The notes: generated from the letters alone by a model not told the origin. 64,000 bases of DNA from Sporosarcina sp. D27 (GCF_000586555.1 NZ_AZUC01000018.1:16534-80533), one strand, 5' to 3'. Positions 25,900-35,937 are shown, numbered from the stretch's first letter. Made by a program: numbers and translations.

Positions 25900-27501
25900 T
25901 TAAAACATTCTAGATGATAAATTCTGGATCCGAGATAGAATTTCGTTCTTTTGGAAAGGTTTCATCAGATAATCGTCCGCGCCTAGCCAAAGTGCAGACT
26001 TAATATCCTCTTCACTCGTGCGGGCCGTCATCATTGAAACCAAGACATTATTTGTATCGGGTCGTCGCTTTAGTCGTTCCAATACTTCCAGTCCATCCAT
26101 TCCAGGCATGATACCGTCCAAAAGGATAATGAAGTTGGTATCCGGATCATACCAGTCCGCTGCTAGAAATGATACTCCGTCTTCAAACAACTTCACAGAT
26201 AACTCAATGTCAGGTAAAATCCATCCATTCAGTTCTTCTTCCAACATCGTCCGGATAAGGAGGTCGTCATCGACAATGATGACTTGAAGTTTACGCTTTA
26301 CTTGGACTATACTCTTATCAAAAATTACACTCCGATTCCGTCCAGTGCGTTTTGCTTGATAGAGCGCTTGGTCCGCTTCAATAAGAAGCATTTCCAATCT
26401 ACCTTCATATTCTGCGATTCCTGCTGAAAACGTGACAGAAAATGAGCGATCGCCATCTTCGAACACAAGCTTATTGAAGGACTCATGCAACCGTTCTACA
26501 AAAGTATTTGCTTCTTCTGTGCCACCTGCAATGAGCATGACAAATTCTTCTCCTCCATAACGGAAGATATAGTCGGTTTCCCGTTTTTCTTCAAGGGCGA
26601 TCCTGCTAAAAGCCCTGAGAACTTCATCACCTGTGGGATGTCCATATGTATCATTTACACTTTTAAAATGATCTAAGTCCATCATTACGACAGAGAATGG
26701 TGTGCCAGAGCGTTGCGAGAGTCTTTCACAGTATTTTAGCATCTCATCTAACCGTTTTCGATTACCTACACCAGTCAATCCGTCTGTCGTAATGGATTGA
26801 CTAATTGCTTTTCGTAATTTATCTCGATTAAATACAAAAGGTACAAATACATCCAGTTCAAATGGCTTTCTTATAAAATCCATTACCCCTGCTTCATACG
26901 CTTGGCTAATAACTTCATTGGAATAGTTACTGCTCATTAAGATGGAAATTACATGCCGATCACTTGCAGTATCACAAATTCTCTTATAGACTTCCAACCC
27001 CGTCATATCCGGTAGTTGTAAGTCAATCATCACCATATTCGGCTGCATATCGTAAAATTGCTGTATACCACGTTTGCCATTCATGGCGACAAGAACTTGC
27101 GCGCCTAGCTGTTCCAACAATTCCTTTACAAACGAGACGAACTCTAAATCGTCATCTATAAGTAAAATGAAGGTCTCTTGGTCAAAATGATTCGTATATA
27201 AGTCCGGCAATACGATATCCCGTCTTTTCTTTTTGTTTCCATTAACCAGGAGACGAATGTTCTTTTTAAAATTTTTTAAAGAAGAGACTGGAATACCTGC
27301 TTCATCATCTGGAGACAAGATTTCTAAGTGGGCACTGCAAAATTCTGCTAGATCATGAAGCCCAATTGTTCCAGCAGTTCCTTTCAATGTATGAAGAAAC
27401 GCATAGAGTTCGGACTCATTCACCATCTTTTTAGTGTCCCATTTCGTGAAAGATTCCTCTGTTTTTCCAGCTAACAGTTTACGATACTTTTCGTAGTCCA
27501 C
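25900..27501 (-). CDS. Hpt-REC-GGDEF-REC signalling protein (diguanylate cyclase)
   Basis: 533-residue cytosolic protein. An Hpt domain comes first, with the phospho-histidine in FLHTLKGTAGTIGL (about residue 37). Receiver 1 (about 108-225) has LIDDDLEF and MVMIDLQLPDMTG. The GGDEF domain (about 250-405) has the active-site GGEEF and an intact inhibitory I-site RETD five residues upstream, so it should make c-di-GMP with product inhibition. Receiver 2 (about 410-530) has IVDDDLL and ILLDGIMPGMDG. GTG 27501 follows GGGGGTGTAGGT; longer frames add about 18 unsupported residues. It is next to a lone receiver and near a hybrid kinase, giving all the parts of a phosphorelay. Confidence 0.87.
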   Translation of the reverse strand: MDYEKYRKLLAGKTEESFTKWDTKKMVNESELYAFLHTLKGTAGTIGLHDLAEFCSAHLEILSPDDEAGIPVSSLKNFKKNIRLLVNGNKKKRRDIVLPDLYTNHFDQETFILLIDDDLEFVSFVKELLEQLGAQVLVAMNGKRGIQQFYDMQPNMVMIDLQLPDMTGLEVYKRICDTASDRHVISILMSSNYSNEVISQAYEAGVMDFIRKPFELDVFVPFVFNRDKLRKAISQSITTDGLTGVGNRKRLDEMLKYCERLSQRSGTPFSVVMMDLDHFKSVNDTYGHPTGDEVLRAFSRIALEEKRETDYIFRYGGEEFVMLIAGGTEEANTFVERLHESFNKLVFEDGDRSFSVTFSAGIAEYEGRLEMLLIEADQALYQAKRTGRNRSVIFDKSIVQVKRKLQVIIVDDDLLIRTMLEEELNGWILPDIELSVKLFEDGVSFLAADWYDPDTNFIILLDGIMPGMDGLEVLERLKRRPDTNNVLVSMMTARTSEEDIKSALWLGADDYLMKPFQKNEILSRIQNLSSRMF

Positions 27502-27569
27502 ACCTACACCCCCGTTCCCTACTACAAACGTCCTTCTCCCCTGAACACAGCTCATTTGATAATTTTGAA

Positions 27570-27608
27570 AAGAACTGAAGTCCTTTTAATCTAGGAACTT
27601 CAGTTCTT
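27570..27608 (-). terminator. glmM terminator
   Basis: AAGAACTGAAGT and ACTTCAGTTCTT pair around a loop of about 15 nt, with TTTT following on the minus strand just downstream of the glmM stop codon. Confidence 0.85.
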
Positions 27609-27620
27609 CATCCATTAACG

Positions 27621-28970
27621 TTAGTCTAATCCCATCTCTTGAGTGACCACATTGACTATTCGAGTGCTATAACTTTCACATGCTTCTGTTGTTGGTGCTT
27701 CCACCATCACACGAACTAATGGTTCTGTTCCAGAAGGTCGTACGAGAACCCGTCCTTCTCCAGCCATTTCAACTTCTACTTCGTTAATAATCGCAGCGAC
27801 TTTTGCATTATCCGTTACAGCATGCTTATCCGTCACTCGGATGTTCACAAGCTTTTGAGGATAAATCGTCATACCACTCGTCAATTCAGACAACTTCTTA
27901 CCAGTTCGCTTCATAATATTCACAAGCTGCAGTCCAGTGATAAGACCGTCTCCCGTTGTGTTATAGTCCAGCAAAACAATATGTCCTGACTGTTCGCCGC
28001 CAAGGTTATAATTGCCTTTACGCATTTCTTCTACAACATAGCGATCACCTACCGCTGTTTGAGCACTTTGGATCCCCTGTTCTTCTAACGCTTTGTAGAA
28101 TCCAAGATTACTCATAACTGTAGAAACAATCGTATCTGAATTTAACGCGCCTTTTGAGTGAAGATAACTACCGATGACATACATGATCTGGTCTCCATCT
28201 ACAATCGTTCCCGTTTCATCGACTGCGATTAGGCGGTCTCCGTCACCATCAAATGCAAGTCCAATTTGAGCATTTTTCTCAAGGACAAGTTTAGCGAGTT
28301 CTTCAGGGTGAGTTGAGCCAACCCCGTCATTAATGTTTAATCCATTTGGGGACGCCCCCATGGTAGTCAGGTCTGCTTCTAAATCTGCAAAAACGTGTGT
28401 TGCAATCGTAGAAGTTGCACCGTGTGCGCAATCGAGGACTACGTGCATGCCTTCAAAATCACCGTCTATTGTTTGTTTCAAATACTGATTGTATTTTTGA
28501 CAGCCTTCGAAGTATTCTGTAATGGTTCCTACCTCGCCACCTGTTGGGCGAGGTAACGTATCTGTTTCCGCATTTAAAAGTTGCTCAATTTCAGATTCAA
28601 GATCGTCTGACAGCTTAAAGCCGTCTGCTCCAAAGAATTTAATGCCATTATCTTCGACTGGATTATGTGAAGCTGAAATCATAACACCCGCTTGAGCATT
28701 CATGGCTCTCGTTAAATAAGCTACTCCTGGTGTACTGATTACGCCTAGTGTCATGACTTCGACTCCTGTTGACAAAAGCCCAGCGATTAACGCACTTTCT
28801 AACATTTGACCAGAAATACGAGTATCTTTTCCAACAAGAACACGTGCTACTTCTGTTGAATGCTGCGTGAGGACGTGACCTCCGAAACGACCTAACTTAA
28901 AAGCCAATTCTGGAGTTAATTCTGCATTTGCAACGCCTCTTACACCATCCGTACCGAAATACTTAGTCAT
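27621..28970 (-). CDS. glmM: phosphoglucosamine mutase GlmM
   Basis: 449-residue enzyme converting glucosamine-6-phosphate to glucosamine-1-phosphate for peptidoglycan precursors. The phosphoserine loop is ISASHNP (about residue 100), metal loop AFDGDGDR, sugar-binding GGEQSGH and phosphate loop RPSGTEP. I use the ATG at 28970, since the ATG two codons earlier sits too close to AAAGGGAGA. It is the last gene of cdaA-cdaR-glmM, the conserved Firmicute order in which GlmM interacts with and inhibits CdaA. glmS, often next, is not in this window. Confidence 0.96.
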   Translation of the reverse strand: MTKYFGTDGVRGVANAELTPELAFKLGRFGGHVLTQHSTEVARVLVGKDTRISGQMLESALIAGLLSTGVEVMTLGVISTPGVAYLTRAMNAQAGVMISASHNPVEDNGIKFFGADGFKLSDDLESEIEQLLNAETDTLPRPTGGEVGTITEYFEGCQKYNQYLKQTIDGDFEGMHVVLDCAHGATSTIATHVFADLEADLTTMGASPNGLNINDGVGSTHPEELAKLVLEKNAQIGLAFDGDGDRLIAVDETGTIVDGDQIMYVIGSYLHSKGALNSDTIVSTVMSNLGFYKALEEQGIQSAQTAVGDRYVVEEMRKGNYNLGGEQSGHIVLLDYNTTGDGLITGLQLVNIMKRTGKKLSELTSGMTIYPQKLVNIRVTDKHAVTDNAKVAAIINEVEVEMAGEGRVLVRPSGTEPLVRVMVEAPTTEACESYSTRIVNVVTQEMGLD

Positions 28971-29008
28971 TTTCATTCTCCCTTTCGATCCTATCCATTC
29001 TGCGTATT

Positions 29009-30370
29009 TTACGCTTGTTCAACCATTACTGTAATATCTTTAAAACTAACTTCATACTGAACATTCGATGGTACCTGCACAAAAATCGGCAGAACGTGGT
29101 CACCTACATGGTTCACACTTTTAGCTTCTGCAAACACAGTAACATCCGTTTCAGTTAGCGCATCGATCACTTTCTCTTCGCCCGTTAACGTAACTGCTGC
29201 TACCCCATCCGAAGGCTTTACAATTCTTCCTTTAAAACTGTTGTCTAAACCATGTATTCCAATTTGTATCCCAGTAAATTTACGAGTCTTCTTAGTGACG
29301 GTGCTAGGTTCCTGTCCATCTGTAGAAGGTTCTTCTGTTGCAACATCTGAGTTGGTAGAGTCTCCAGAAGACGGTACTTTGGCTTCGTCATCGGACTTAT
29401 CTCCATCCGCATTATCCTTTTCTGCCTCTGGAGATACTTTGACGTCAATATTGACATTCACTTTGTCAACTGACATTTTTTGGACACCTTTTGGTTTTGG
29501 CAATTCAATCGATTGTTTCCCGCTTCCGGTAATCTTACTCACATCTACATCCACGTTCAGCTGATCGATAGCGTCTACCGTTTTACGTGGGCCATATAAG
29601 GTAACCATTTTCTCATCGGATGTTAAGGAGTTGACAGTAATACCTTCTTTTGTTTTCCCTTTTTGCTTAACGGATATTGGTACCTCTTTATGATACGCTT
29701 CTACATCCACTTTTACAGTGACTTCTTCTGGTTCAATAGAAACATTCAATTTGTTCAAATCTCGATCGAGTACTCGAACTCTTCCTTTTTGCTCAAACGA
29801 TTTGTTGATTTCATTGTCACCCGTTACAGAAACTTTTACAAAGCTGATGGAATCCACAACACTTTTAGCACCTGTTACTTCAATCGTCGATGGATCCACT
29901 TCCATTTTCACGAGTTCGTAATCATCTGCCAGTAACTTATCGTTCATTTCCGGATCGACTTTAAACGATTGTGTAACTTTCTCTTCAATATTTACTTCTA
30001 TCGTTGCCGGATCCAATTTGACTTTGATTTTATCTGAAATATTTTCCGTCTGAATTTGAACCGTGTGACTTCCCATAGGCATGCTTCGTAAATCGACTTT
30101 CAAAGTAAAGTCTTTGAGTAACTTTGTTGTCTGAACTAAATTTGTTGGTCCTTTAATTGTCATATTGACCGTTTCAGGAACTCCCGTAACCACGAGGTTT
30201 TCGTTGTCGTAGTAGACTTCAACTGGAACATCATTAATGATATCCACTGAGTCTCCTACATTTGCAAGCGATTTTTTTTCTTCGTCTGCACGGACAGAAA
30301 AGAAGAGAAAGAGTGCAAGTGCGAGTGCCGTTAATCGCAAAAACCAAGGACTATCCATGAATTTATCCAT
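29009..30370 (-). CDS. cdaR: CdaA regulator CdaR (YbbR domain protein)
   Basis: 453-residue membrane-anchored protein with one N-terminal helix (about 11-26, [14 protein letters not shown]) and an extracytoplasmic part made of YbbR repeats. Three repeats lie at about 35-310 and a fourth at about 365-450, after an acidic Asp/Ser/Thr-rich linker of about 45 residues. In Firmicutes CdaR binds CdaA at the membrane and modulates c-di-AMP synthesis. It overlaps the end of cdaA by 8 bp and lies 38 bp upstream of glmM. The linker is the least conserved feature. Confidence 0.93.
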   Translation of the reverse strand: MDKFMDSPWFLRLTALALALFLFFSVRADEEKKSLANVGDSVDIINDVPVEVYYDNENLVVTGVPETVNMTIKGPTNLVQTTKLLKDFTLKVDLRSMPMGSHTVQIQTENISDKIKVKLDPATIEVNIEEKVTQSFKVDPEMNDKLLADDYELVKMEVDPSTIEVTGAKSVVDSISFVKVSVTGDNEINKSFEQKGRVRVLDRDLNKLNVSIEPEEVTVKVDVEAYHKEVPISVKQKGKTKEGITVNSLTSDEKMVTLYGPRKTVDAIDQLNVDVDVSKITGSGKQSIELPKPKGVQKMSVDKVNVNIDVKVSPEAEKDNADGDKSDDEAKVPSSGDSTNSDVATEEPSTDGQEPSTVTKKTRKFTGIQIGIHGLDNSFKGRIVKPSDGVAAVTLTGEEKVIDALTETDVTVFAEAKSVNHVGDHVLPIFVQVPSNVQYEVSFKDITVMVEQA

Positions 30371-31202
30371 TTTTTCTCTTCCCCCATTTCCAAATGGAGT
30401 TTACAGCACTAACAGCGTTAGTGTCCCCGAACCAAGCGAGACGTACAATTCGTTCAAATTCTTCCATCGATACATTGCGATTAATATCGCCGTCAGTTGT
30501 CACACTAACAGCACCGGTTTCTTCGGAAACAATAATGGTGAACGCATCGGTCACTTCACTAATTCCTAGCGCTGCTCGGTGCCGAGTTCCTAATTCTTTT
30601 GAGATGAACGGGCTTTCCGAAAGTGGTAAATAACAGGCTGCTGCTGCTATTTTGTTTTTTTGAACAATGACTGCCCCATCGTGCAGTGGTGTGTTCGGGA
30701 TGAAGATATTAATGAGTAATTCTGATGAAATATCAGAATTCATGGTGATACCGGTTTCAATGTATTCACTTAAGCCCGTTTCTTTTTCCACTGTAATGAG
30801 CGCTCCGATTCGTCGTTTCGCCATATAACTCACCGATTTAGTAAATGCACTAATCAGACGATCTCTCTCTTCTTCTTCCTGCATTTGTGTCCGAGCGAAC
30901 AGTCGCCCTCGGCCAAGCTGTTCCAGTGCACGGCGCAACTCAGGTTGGAAAATGATAATCACAGCTAAGAAACCAAATGTCAGGACTTGCTCTACCATCC
31001 ATTTCAAGGTGTCTAGACCAAGTAATTCAGTCAAAATCCGGACGATTAAAATAACAAAGATCCCTTTTAATAGCTGTACAGCTTTTGTTCCTTTGATAAT
31101 TGTGATGAGTTTATACACAACAAACCAAACGAGAAGCACATCCAAAATGGCTTTCAAGACTTCAACAGCATTCATATTTGTAATTATTCCCCAATCAGGC
31201 AT
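30363..31202 (-). CDS. cdaA: diadenylate cyclase CdaA
   Basis: 279-residue membrane enzyme making c-di-AMP from two ATP. Three helices (about 12-90) are followed by a DAC catalytic domain with the signature LHDGAVIV and the RHR motif TRHRAALGIS. The stretch KAVQLLKGIFVILIVR is typical of CdaA. Start ATG 31202 with TAGGGGAAGCGC upstream. It is first in cdaA-cdaR-glmM and is separated by about 140 bp from rsiW, matching the Bacillus neighbourhood. Confidence 0.96.
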   Translation of the reverse strand: MPDWGIITNMNAVEVLKAILDVLLVWFVVYKLITIIKGTKAVQLLKGIFVILIVRILTELLGLDTLKWMVEQVLTFGFLAVIIIFQPELRRALEQLGRGRLFARTQMQEEEERDRLISAFTKSVSYMAKRRIGALITVEKETGLSEYIETGITMNSDISSELLINIFIPNTPLHDGAVIVQKNKIAAAACYLPLSESPFISKELGTRHRAALGISEVTDAFTIIVSEETGAVSVTTDGDINRNVSMEEFERIVRLAWFGDTNAVSAVNSIWKWGKRKNG

Positions 31203-31343
31203 GCGCTTCCCCTACCTTTGCAGACAGTTTTTCACTAATTTAAGTATACCATAGAGCATTCTTTACATGCTGTACTTAGACGGGAAAACCGTTCACCAAG
31301 TTCCCGCCCTACTGAAAAAGCGACCGGCAAAATTGCGCGGCGC

Positions 31344-31985
31344 TTACTCAGTATCTTGATTTTCAGTTTTGTCCGGGGCTAGACCTTTGAATGCGGTTTT
31401 CATCTTATACCATAGCCAGTCGAATAGTTCATCGATTTCTTCAATATTACCTGTCACGACGGCGGTGGAAGCCATATACTTCTCTCCCCTGATGACAGTT
31501 ACATTTCCATCCACCTGTCCCTCAATACGTAAGTCCCCATTTTTTACTACGAGATCCCCTTTGACCACTTCGCCTGCAGGGACGACAACTGTATCTCCTT
31601 CAATTATGAGGTTCGGTTGCATCGTAACTGAAAATTGTTCGTTAGTATTGTAGCTTGAAAAAAGTGCCGCACTCATTAGAATGAGAAATAATGCTGCTGC
31701 AGACAACATCGGATGTTTGCGTAACCAGCGATTTACTCCTGTCTTCTTTTTTTGTTGTGTGCGCTGAGGTAATCGCGCCATGACTCCCTCAGTAAATCCA
31801 ACCGGTGCTTGCATCGGATCTGCGAGTTCAAGGAGCGCGACCGCATCACTCAATTCGTCGAATAGCTTTTGGCATTCTTCGCACGTAGCGAGATGTTCGT
31901 TTAATACCTGTTCTTGTTCAGGAGCAATTTCTCCATCCAGATATTCGTGCATATATTGGACAACCTCATTTGGACAGTTAGTCAT
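31344..31985 (-). CDS. rsiW: anti-sigma-W factor RsiW
   Basis: 213-residue single-pass membrane anti-sigma factor. The N-terminal zinc-binding ASD has the H-x3-C-x2-C motif in EHLATCEECQKLF, TM at about 93-110 (MLSAAALFLILMSAALF), and an extracytoplasmic tail with beta-strand repeats (VVKNGDLRIEGQVDGNV) of bactofilin-like appearance. Regulated proteolysis would release SigW under envelope stress. It lies 11 bp downstream of sigW in one operon. Start ATG with GGAGGGGTAAGG upstream. Confidence 0.92.
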   Translation of the reverse strand: MTNCPNEVVQYMHEYLDGEIAPEQEQVLNEHLATCEECQKLFDELSDAVALLELADPMQAPVGFTEGVMARLPQRTQQKKKTGVNRWLRKHPMLSAAALFLILMSAALFSSYNTNEQFSVTMQPNLIIEGDTVVVPAGEVVKGDLVVKNGDLRIEGQVDGNVTVIRGEKYMASTAVVTGNIEEIDELFDWLWYKMKTAFKGLAPDKTENQDTE

Positions 31986-31996
31986 CCTTACCCCTC

Positions 31997-32560
31997 CTAC
32001 ATTGTACCTATCTGTTTTCGTAAAGCATCCCGCCCTCGATGCACACGTGTTTTTACAGTGCCTAGCGGAAGGTCTAATATGTCGGCGATTTCTTGGAGTG
32101 GCAGTTCTTCCATATACCTAAGTGTTATAACAGAACGATACTTTTCTGGCAACCGTCCAATCTCGTATTGAACACGTTCTTGTGTCTCCATACGTTCGAC
32201 TTCCTCTTCAGGTAGATCTTCAGCGGCTGCAATTTGTGAGTACATATCGAGCCCTTCCGTCCCTGGAACTTGCGCATCCAGAGAATAATCCGGCTTCTTT
32301 TTCCGGATTCGATCAATGCATAGGTTCGTCGCAATTCGAAAAATCCACGTTGAAAACTTACGCTTTTGGTCAAACGTATGCAAATTTGAATACGCCCTAA
32401 CGAAAGCCTCCTGCGCGATATCCTGTGCCTCCTCCCGACTTCCGAGCATCCGATAACAGACATGATATAAGCGGTTCTGGAAAAGCAGTACAATCTCTTC
32501 AAAAGAATCTTGATTCCCTTTCAGCACTTCATTTATTCGTTTATTGATCAACTCATCCAA
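31997..32560 (-). CDS. sigW: ECF sigma factor SigW
   Basis: 187-residue extracytoplasmic-function sigma factor. Region 2 contains YRMLGSREEAQDIAQEAFVR and FSTWIFRIATNLCIDRIRK (about 35-90); region 4 contains YMEELPLQEIADIL and GTVKTRVHRGRDALR (about 130-180). Together with the adjacent rsiW and the neighbouring cdaA-cdaR-glmM this is the Bacillus sigW locus. A SigW-type promoter lies 41-67 bp upstream, so autoregulation is expected. It controls cell-envelope and antimicrobial-peptide stress genes in relatives. Confidence 0.94.
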   Translation of the reverse strand: MDELINKRINEVLKGNQDSFEEIVLLFQNRLYHVCYRMLGSREEAQDIAQEAFVRAYSNLHTFDQKRKFSTWIFRIATNLCIDRIRKKKPDYSLDAQVPGTEGLDMYSQIAAAEDLPEEEVERMETQERVQYEIGRLPEKYRSVITLRYMEELPLQEIADILDLPLGTVKTRVHRGRDALRKQIGTM

Positions 32561-32600
32561 AGACTCTCATCCTCCGCTTCTGCTGCGGCTGTCCCTTCTA

Positions 32601-32627
32601 TACGGATGAAGGGGTCTACAGGTTTCA
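32601..32627 (-). promoter_or_regulatory. SigW-type autoregulatory promoter
   Basis: On the minus strand TGAAAC (-35) is followed after 17 bp by CGTA (-10), 41 bp upstream of sigW. The B. subtilis SigW consensus is TGAAAC-N16-CGTA, so both boxes match exactly with one extra spacer base. Confidence 0.75.
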
Positions 32628-32689
32628 TTTCAATATAAATTCATTTTACCAAATTGCAGAAAAAATTTCCTTACTTTCTACAATACACA

Positions 32690-32727
32690 CAAAAATAAGA
32701 GACACACATTGATTGTATGCCTCTTTT
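32690..32727 (-). terminator. rocF terminator (imperfect)
   Basis: Minus strand: AAGAGGCATACA pairs with TGTGTCTCTT (one bulge, one mismatch), followed by ATTTTTGTG. It lies about 40 bp after the rocF stop codon. Confidence 0.6.
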
Positions 32728-32767
32728 ACACTCATTTATTAATTTCAAAACGTGCAAGAAATTCCCC

Positions 32768-33676
32768 TTATAGAAGTTTTTCACCGAATAGCGAACCGAT
32801 TAATCCAACTGCTACGTCTGCAGTTGCATTTTTATCATCCAAAATCGGATTGACTTCTACAAACTCCGCAGAAGTGACTAATCCTGAATCTTGAAGCATC
32901 TCCATTGCTAAATGACTTTCACGATAACTAATGCCACCTGGAACCGGCGTGCCTACACCTGGTGTATAAAGCGGATCCAATCCATCCAAATCCAGTGACA
33001 AATGGAGACCGTCAATGTTTTTAGATTTTAAGTAGTCAATTGCTTGATTCATGACAGACGTCATACCATCACGATCGATTTCGTGCATCGTGAACACTTT
33101 AATCCCCAATTCTTTAATCACTTTGCGTTCACCAGGATCGACAGAACGTGCTCCTATGATAACAACGTTTTCAGGTTTAATTTTCCGACCCTCTTTATAG
33201 ATGTTTACAAGTCGATCGTGCCCCATTCCAAGGCTCACCGCTAGAGGCATCCCATGGATATTACCCGAAGGTGATGTTTCTTCTGTATTAATATCAGCGT
33301 GCGCATCATACCAGATGACACCAAGATTATTGTATTTCTCTGATAGTCCTGCAAGTGTACCAATCGCCATGCTATGATCGCCGCCGAAAACAAGCGGGAA
33401 TTGTTCAATCTTCGTTAACTCAGCTACACGTTCAGCAAGCTCCGTGCATGCATTTGTAACTTCATCAAGGTTTTTCAACCCATCTATGTCTTGTCCAACG
33501 CGCTCTCCCGTTGGCACAGCAATATCTCCTGTATCTGTCACAAGATGGCCAATTGTTTCAAGACGAGACACTGCACCTGCGTAACGAATTGCACTTGGTC
33601 CCATATCTACGCCTCTTCGGCTCTGTCCGTAGTCAAGCGGAACGCCTACCATTGAAATGTTTAAGTTCTTCTCCAT
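32768..33676 (-). CDS. rocF: arginase RocF
   Basis: 302-residue manganese enzyme hydrolysing arginine to ornithine and urea. Metal ligands are visible in GGDHSMAIG, YDAHADINT and LSLDLDGLDP. SPSGNIHGMPLA supplies the substrate loop and VEVNPILD the C-terminal arginase signature. ATG 33676 has AGGGGGAAATAGAC upstream. It is monocistronic with its own promoter and terminator. Agmatinase is less likely because the loop and length follow RocF. Urea production fits a ureolytic genus, but no urease genes are in this window. Confidence 0.93.
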   Translation of the reverse strand: MEKNLNISMVGVPLDYGQSRRGVDMGPSAIRYAGAVSRLETIGHLVTDTGDIAVPTGERVGQDIDGLKNLDEVTNACTELAERVAELTKIEQFPLVFGGDHSMAIGTLAGLSEKYNNLGVIWYDAHADINTEETSPSGNIHGMPLAVSLGMGHDRLVNIYKEGRKIKPENVVIIGARSVDPGERKVIKELGIKVFTMHEIDRDGMTSVMNQAIDYLKSKNIDGLHLSLDLDGLDPLYTPGVGTPVPGGISYRESHLAMEMLQDSGLVTSAEFVEVNPILDDKNATADVAVGLIGSLFGEKLL

Positions 33677-33715
33677 GTCTATTTCCCCCTGAAGTTTTCT
33701 TTATCTGACATTTCT

Positions 33716-33744
33716 ATTGTATCCGCTTCTTTCTAATGGCTCAA
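33716..33744 (-). promoter_or_regulatory. rocF promoter
   Basis: TTGAGC and TACAAT on the minus strand with a 17-bp spacer, 40 bp upstream of the rocF start. SigA-like. Confidence 0.65.
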
Positions 33745-33764
33745 CCAAGCAATATACTGAATAT

Positions 33765-35873
33765 TTATTCAGAAGCATTACGCCTTTTCGGAAACTTTTC
33801 AAGAAATTCACGAATTTCTGTAGCTGGAATTGGACGGCTATAAAAATAGCCTTGGCCCTCTCTGCAACCAAGTTGCCTAACAATATCTGCTTGTTCTGCT
33901 GTTTCAATTCCTTCTGCTATGACATTCATCCCAGCAGTGTCCGCCATTGTAACAATCGCTTTTATGATCGCACGGCTATTTTCACTCGTTTCAATATCCC
34001 GAACAAATGACATGTCAATTTTCAATGTTTCCGCAGGGAATTCCTTTATATAACTGAACGAACTAAACCCGGTTCCAAAATCATCTATGGATACAACGAA
34101 TCCAAGGTCTCGCAACCGTCTAAGAGACGAACTCATTTCCAACCGGTCTGCAAAAGCACTCTCTGTCACTTCCATTTCAATACATGCAGGATCTAATCCA
34201 GTCTTCTCTAGTAGTGATTGAACAAATGGAATAAGATCTGGACTCTCTAATTGGACCGCCGAGAGGTTGACCGCTACTGTTATAGGCACTGTACCAACAG
34301 CCTGAAGTTGCTTTGCTTTTTTAAACGCTTCTTCTAAAATCCATTCTCCAAGAGGAATGATAATCTTCGTTTCTTCTGCTAGCCCGATGAATTTGTCGGG
34401 AGGAATTCGTCCAAGATCAGGATGTTGCCATCTAACTAGCGCTTCAAATCCAACGATTACTTCTTTGTCCAGATCAACTTTCGACTGATATTCCAATAGA
34501 AAATGTTCCTCTTTAACACTTTTCCGAAGCTCGTTTTCTAAAATAATTCGATCTAACGATTCAGAATACATATCAGGAACAAAAATTGCACTTCCTGAAC
34601 CCCCTTGTTCTTTTACATACTGCATCGCTTGCTGTGTCGTTGTAATCCAACCAGGCACTTCAGTTGCATGAATAGGATATACAGACAGTCCACAGCTTAC
34701 AGAAGGATTATATAATTGCCCCGCCACTTCAACAGGTGCTTCTATTATTTTCTGCAATGCACAAGTCCACTCAAATAGTTCTTCGGGGGACTTATCGCTT
34801 TTTATGACAAAAGCAAACTCATCTCCAGCCGTTCTTCCGCACAGCTCCCCATCCAGATACAAAGAAAGCCGCTCTGCAATTTTTTTAAGAATTTCATCGC
34901 CCCGATCATGACCAAACGTTTCATTGGCATAACGCAGTTTGTCAATGTTTAGGTGGACTAATCCAAGCAATTCGTCCGTATTTTTTACTCGATCTATTTC
35001 AACGAACAATCCTTTTAAAAATGATCTTCGATTTAATAGGCCAGTTAACTGGTCAATGGATGATAAGTCCAAAATGAGTTTTTCTTGTTGTTTTACAGCC
35101 GTGTTATCCTGTATGACCAAAACGCTGTATCCTACATATTCCCCTTCAGTTGTAATACGTGACAAACTACCACGCATTTGCATATTGCAGTTTTGATTTA
35201 CTTTTAAACGGAATTCTACCGATACCTCTTGTACTTGTGACTGATTTATACGATGAAGGGCGTCCCTTAAGTTGTCTAGATCCTCACTTACCATCGCCTT
35301 CAATAAATCAGGATTTGAGTCGCCGATTAATTTTTCAATTGACGGCGATTGGTAGTGAATTCTGCCTTCTTCATCTACGACAGCAATATAGTCACCCGAG
35401 TTTTCTGTAATCAGCCGATACAACTCTGCTTGTTTTCGTAATGTTACTTCTATGTTTTTCTTTTCAGTTATGTCATGTCGAATCGAAATATATTGTTTCG
35501 GAGTTCCTTTTTCATTTAAGAACGGCACAATTGTGGTATCCACCCAATAGTGAGAACCATCTTTAGCGCGATTGCAGATTTCTCCTCGCCAGATCCTCCC
35601 TTGACCAATTGTCTTCCACATTTCTTTGAAAAATGATTTTGGGTGAAATCCTGAATTGACAATGCGTTGATTTGCCCCTATGAGCTCATCTTGAGAGTAT
35701 TGTGAGAGGTTTGAGAAAAACTCGTTTGCATAAATAATTTCTCCGGTTCTATCCGTAATCGCTACAATTGCAGAATTATCTATGGCATATACGATGTCGT
35801 TCAACAATTGTGAGACCTCTAGTTGTGGTTGACGATGAACTAAGTTATGAATCATATCCTGATGGTTCGTCAT
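33765..35873 (-). CDS. PAS-PAS-GGDEF-EAL protein, probable c-di-GMP phosphodiesterase
   Basis: 702-residue cytosolic protein. PAS 1 (about 25-135, ending in the PAC phrase PKQYISIRHDITE) and PAS 2 (about 145-265) precede a GGDEF domain (about 270-430) whose motif is AGDEF instead of GGDEF and lacks an I-site. The EAL domain (about 440-690) is complete in key motifs: GFEALVRWQHP, EVTESAF, IDDFGTGFSSF, LKIDMSFV and EGIETAEQ. It most likely degrades c-di-GMP, with the GGDEF domain as GTP sensor, although some AGDEF domains are active. PAS 1 resembles redox/flavin-type sensors. ATG 35873 follows AAAGAGGTGTCAC. Confidence 0.88.
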   Translation of the reverse strand: MTNHQDMIHNLVHRQPQLEVSQLLNDIVYAIDNSAIVAITDRTGEIIYANEFFSNLSQYSQDELIGANQRIVNSGFHPKSFFKEMWKTIGQGRIWRGEICNRAKDGSHYWVDTTIVPFLNEKGTPKQYISIRHDITEKKNIEVTLRKQAELYRLITENSGDYIAVVDEEGRIHYQSPSIEKLIGDSNPDLLKAMVSEDLDNLRDALHRINQSQVQEVSVEFRLKVNQNCNMQMRGSLSRITTEGEYVGYSVLVIQDNTAVKQQEKLILDLSSIDQLTGLLNRRSFLKGLFVEIDRVKNTDELLGLVHLNIDKLRYANETFGHDRGDEILKKIAERLSLYLDGELCGRTAGDEFAFVIKSDKSPEELFEWTCALQKIIEAPVEVAGQLYNPSVSCGLSVYPIHATEVPGWITTTQQAMQYVKEQGGSGSAIFVPDMYSESLDRIILENELRKSVKEEHFLLEYQSKVDLDKEVIVGFEALVRWQHPDLGRIPPDKFIGLAEETKIIIPLGEWILEEAFKKAKQLQAVGTVPITVAVNLSAVQLESPDLIPFVQSLLEKTGLDPACIEMEVTESAFADRLEMSSSLRRLRDLGFVVSIDDFGTGFSSFSYIKEFPAETLKIDMSFVRDIETSENSRAIIKAIVTMADTAGMNVIAEGIETAEQADIVRQLGCREGQGYFYSRPIPATEIREFLEKFPKRRNASE

Positions 35874-35937
35874 GTGACACCTCTTTCATCAAGGAACCGA
35901 CTGGAACCTGTGAGTATTCATATTAATAGATATAAGA

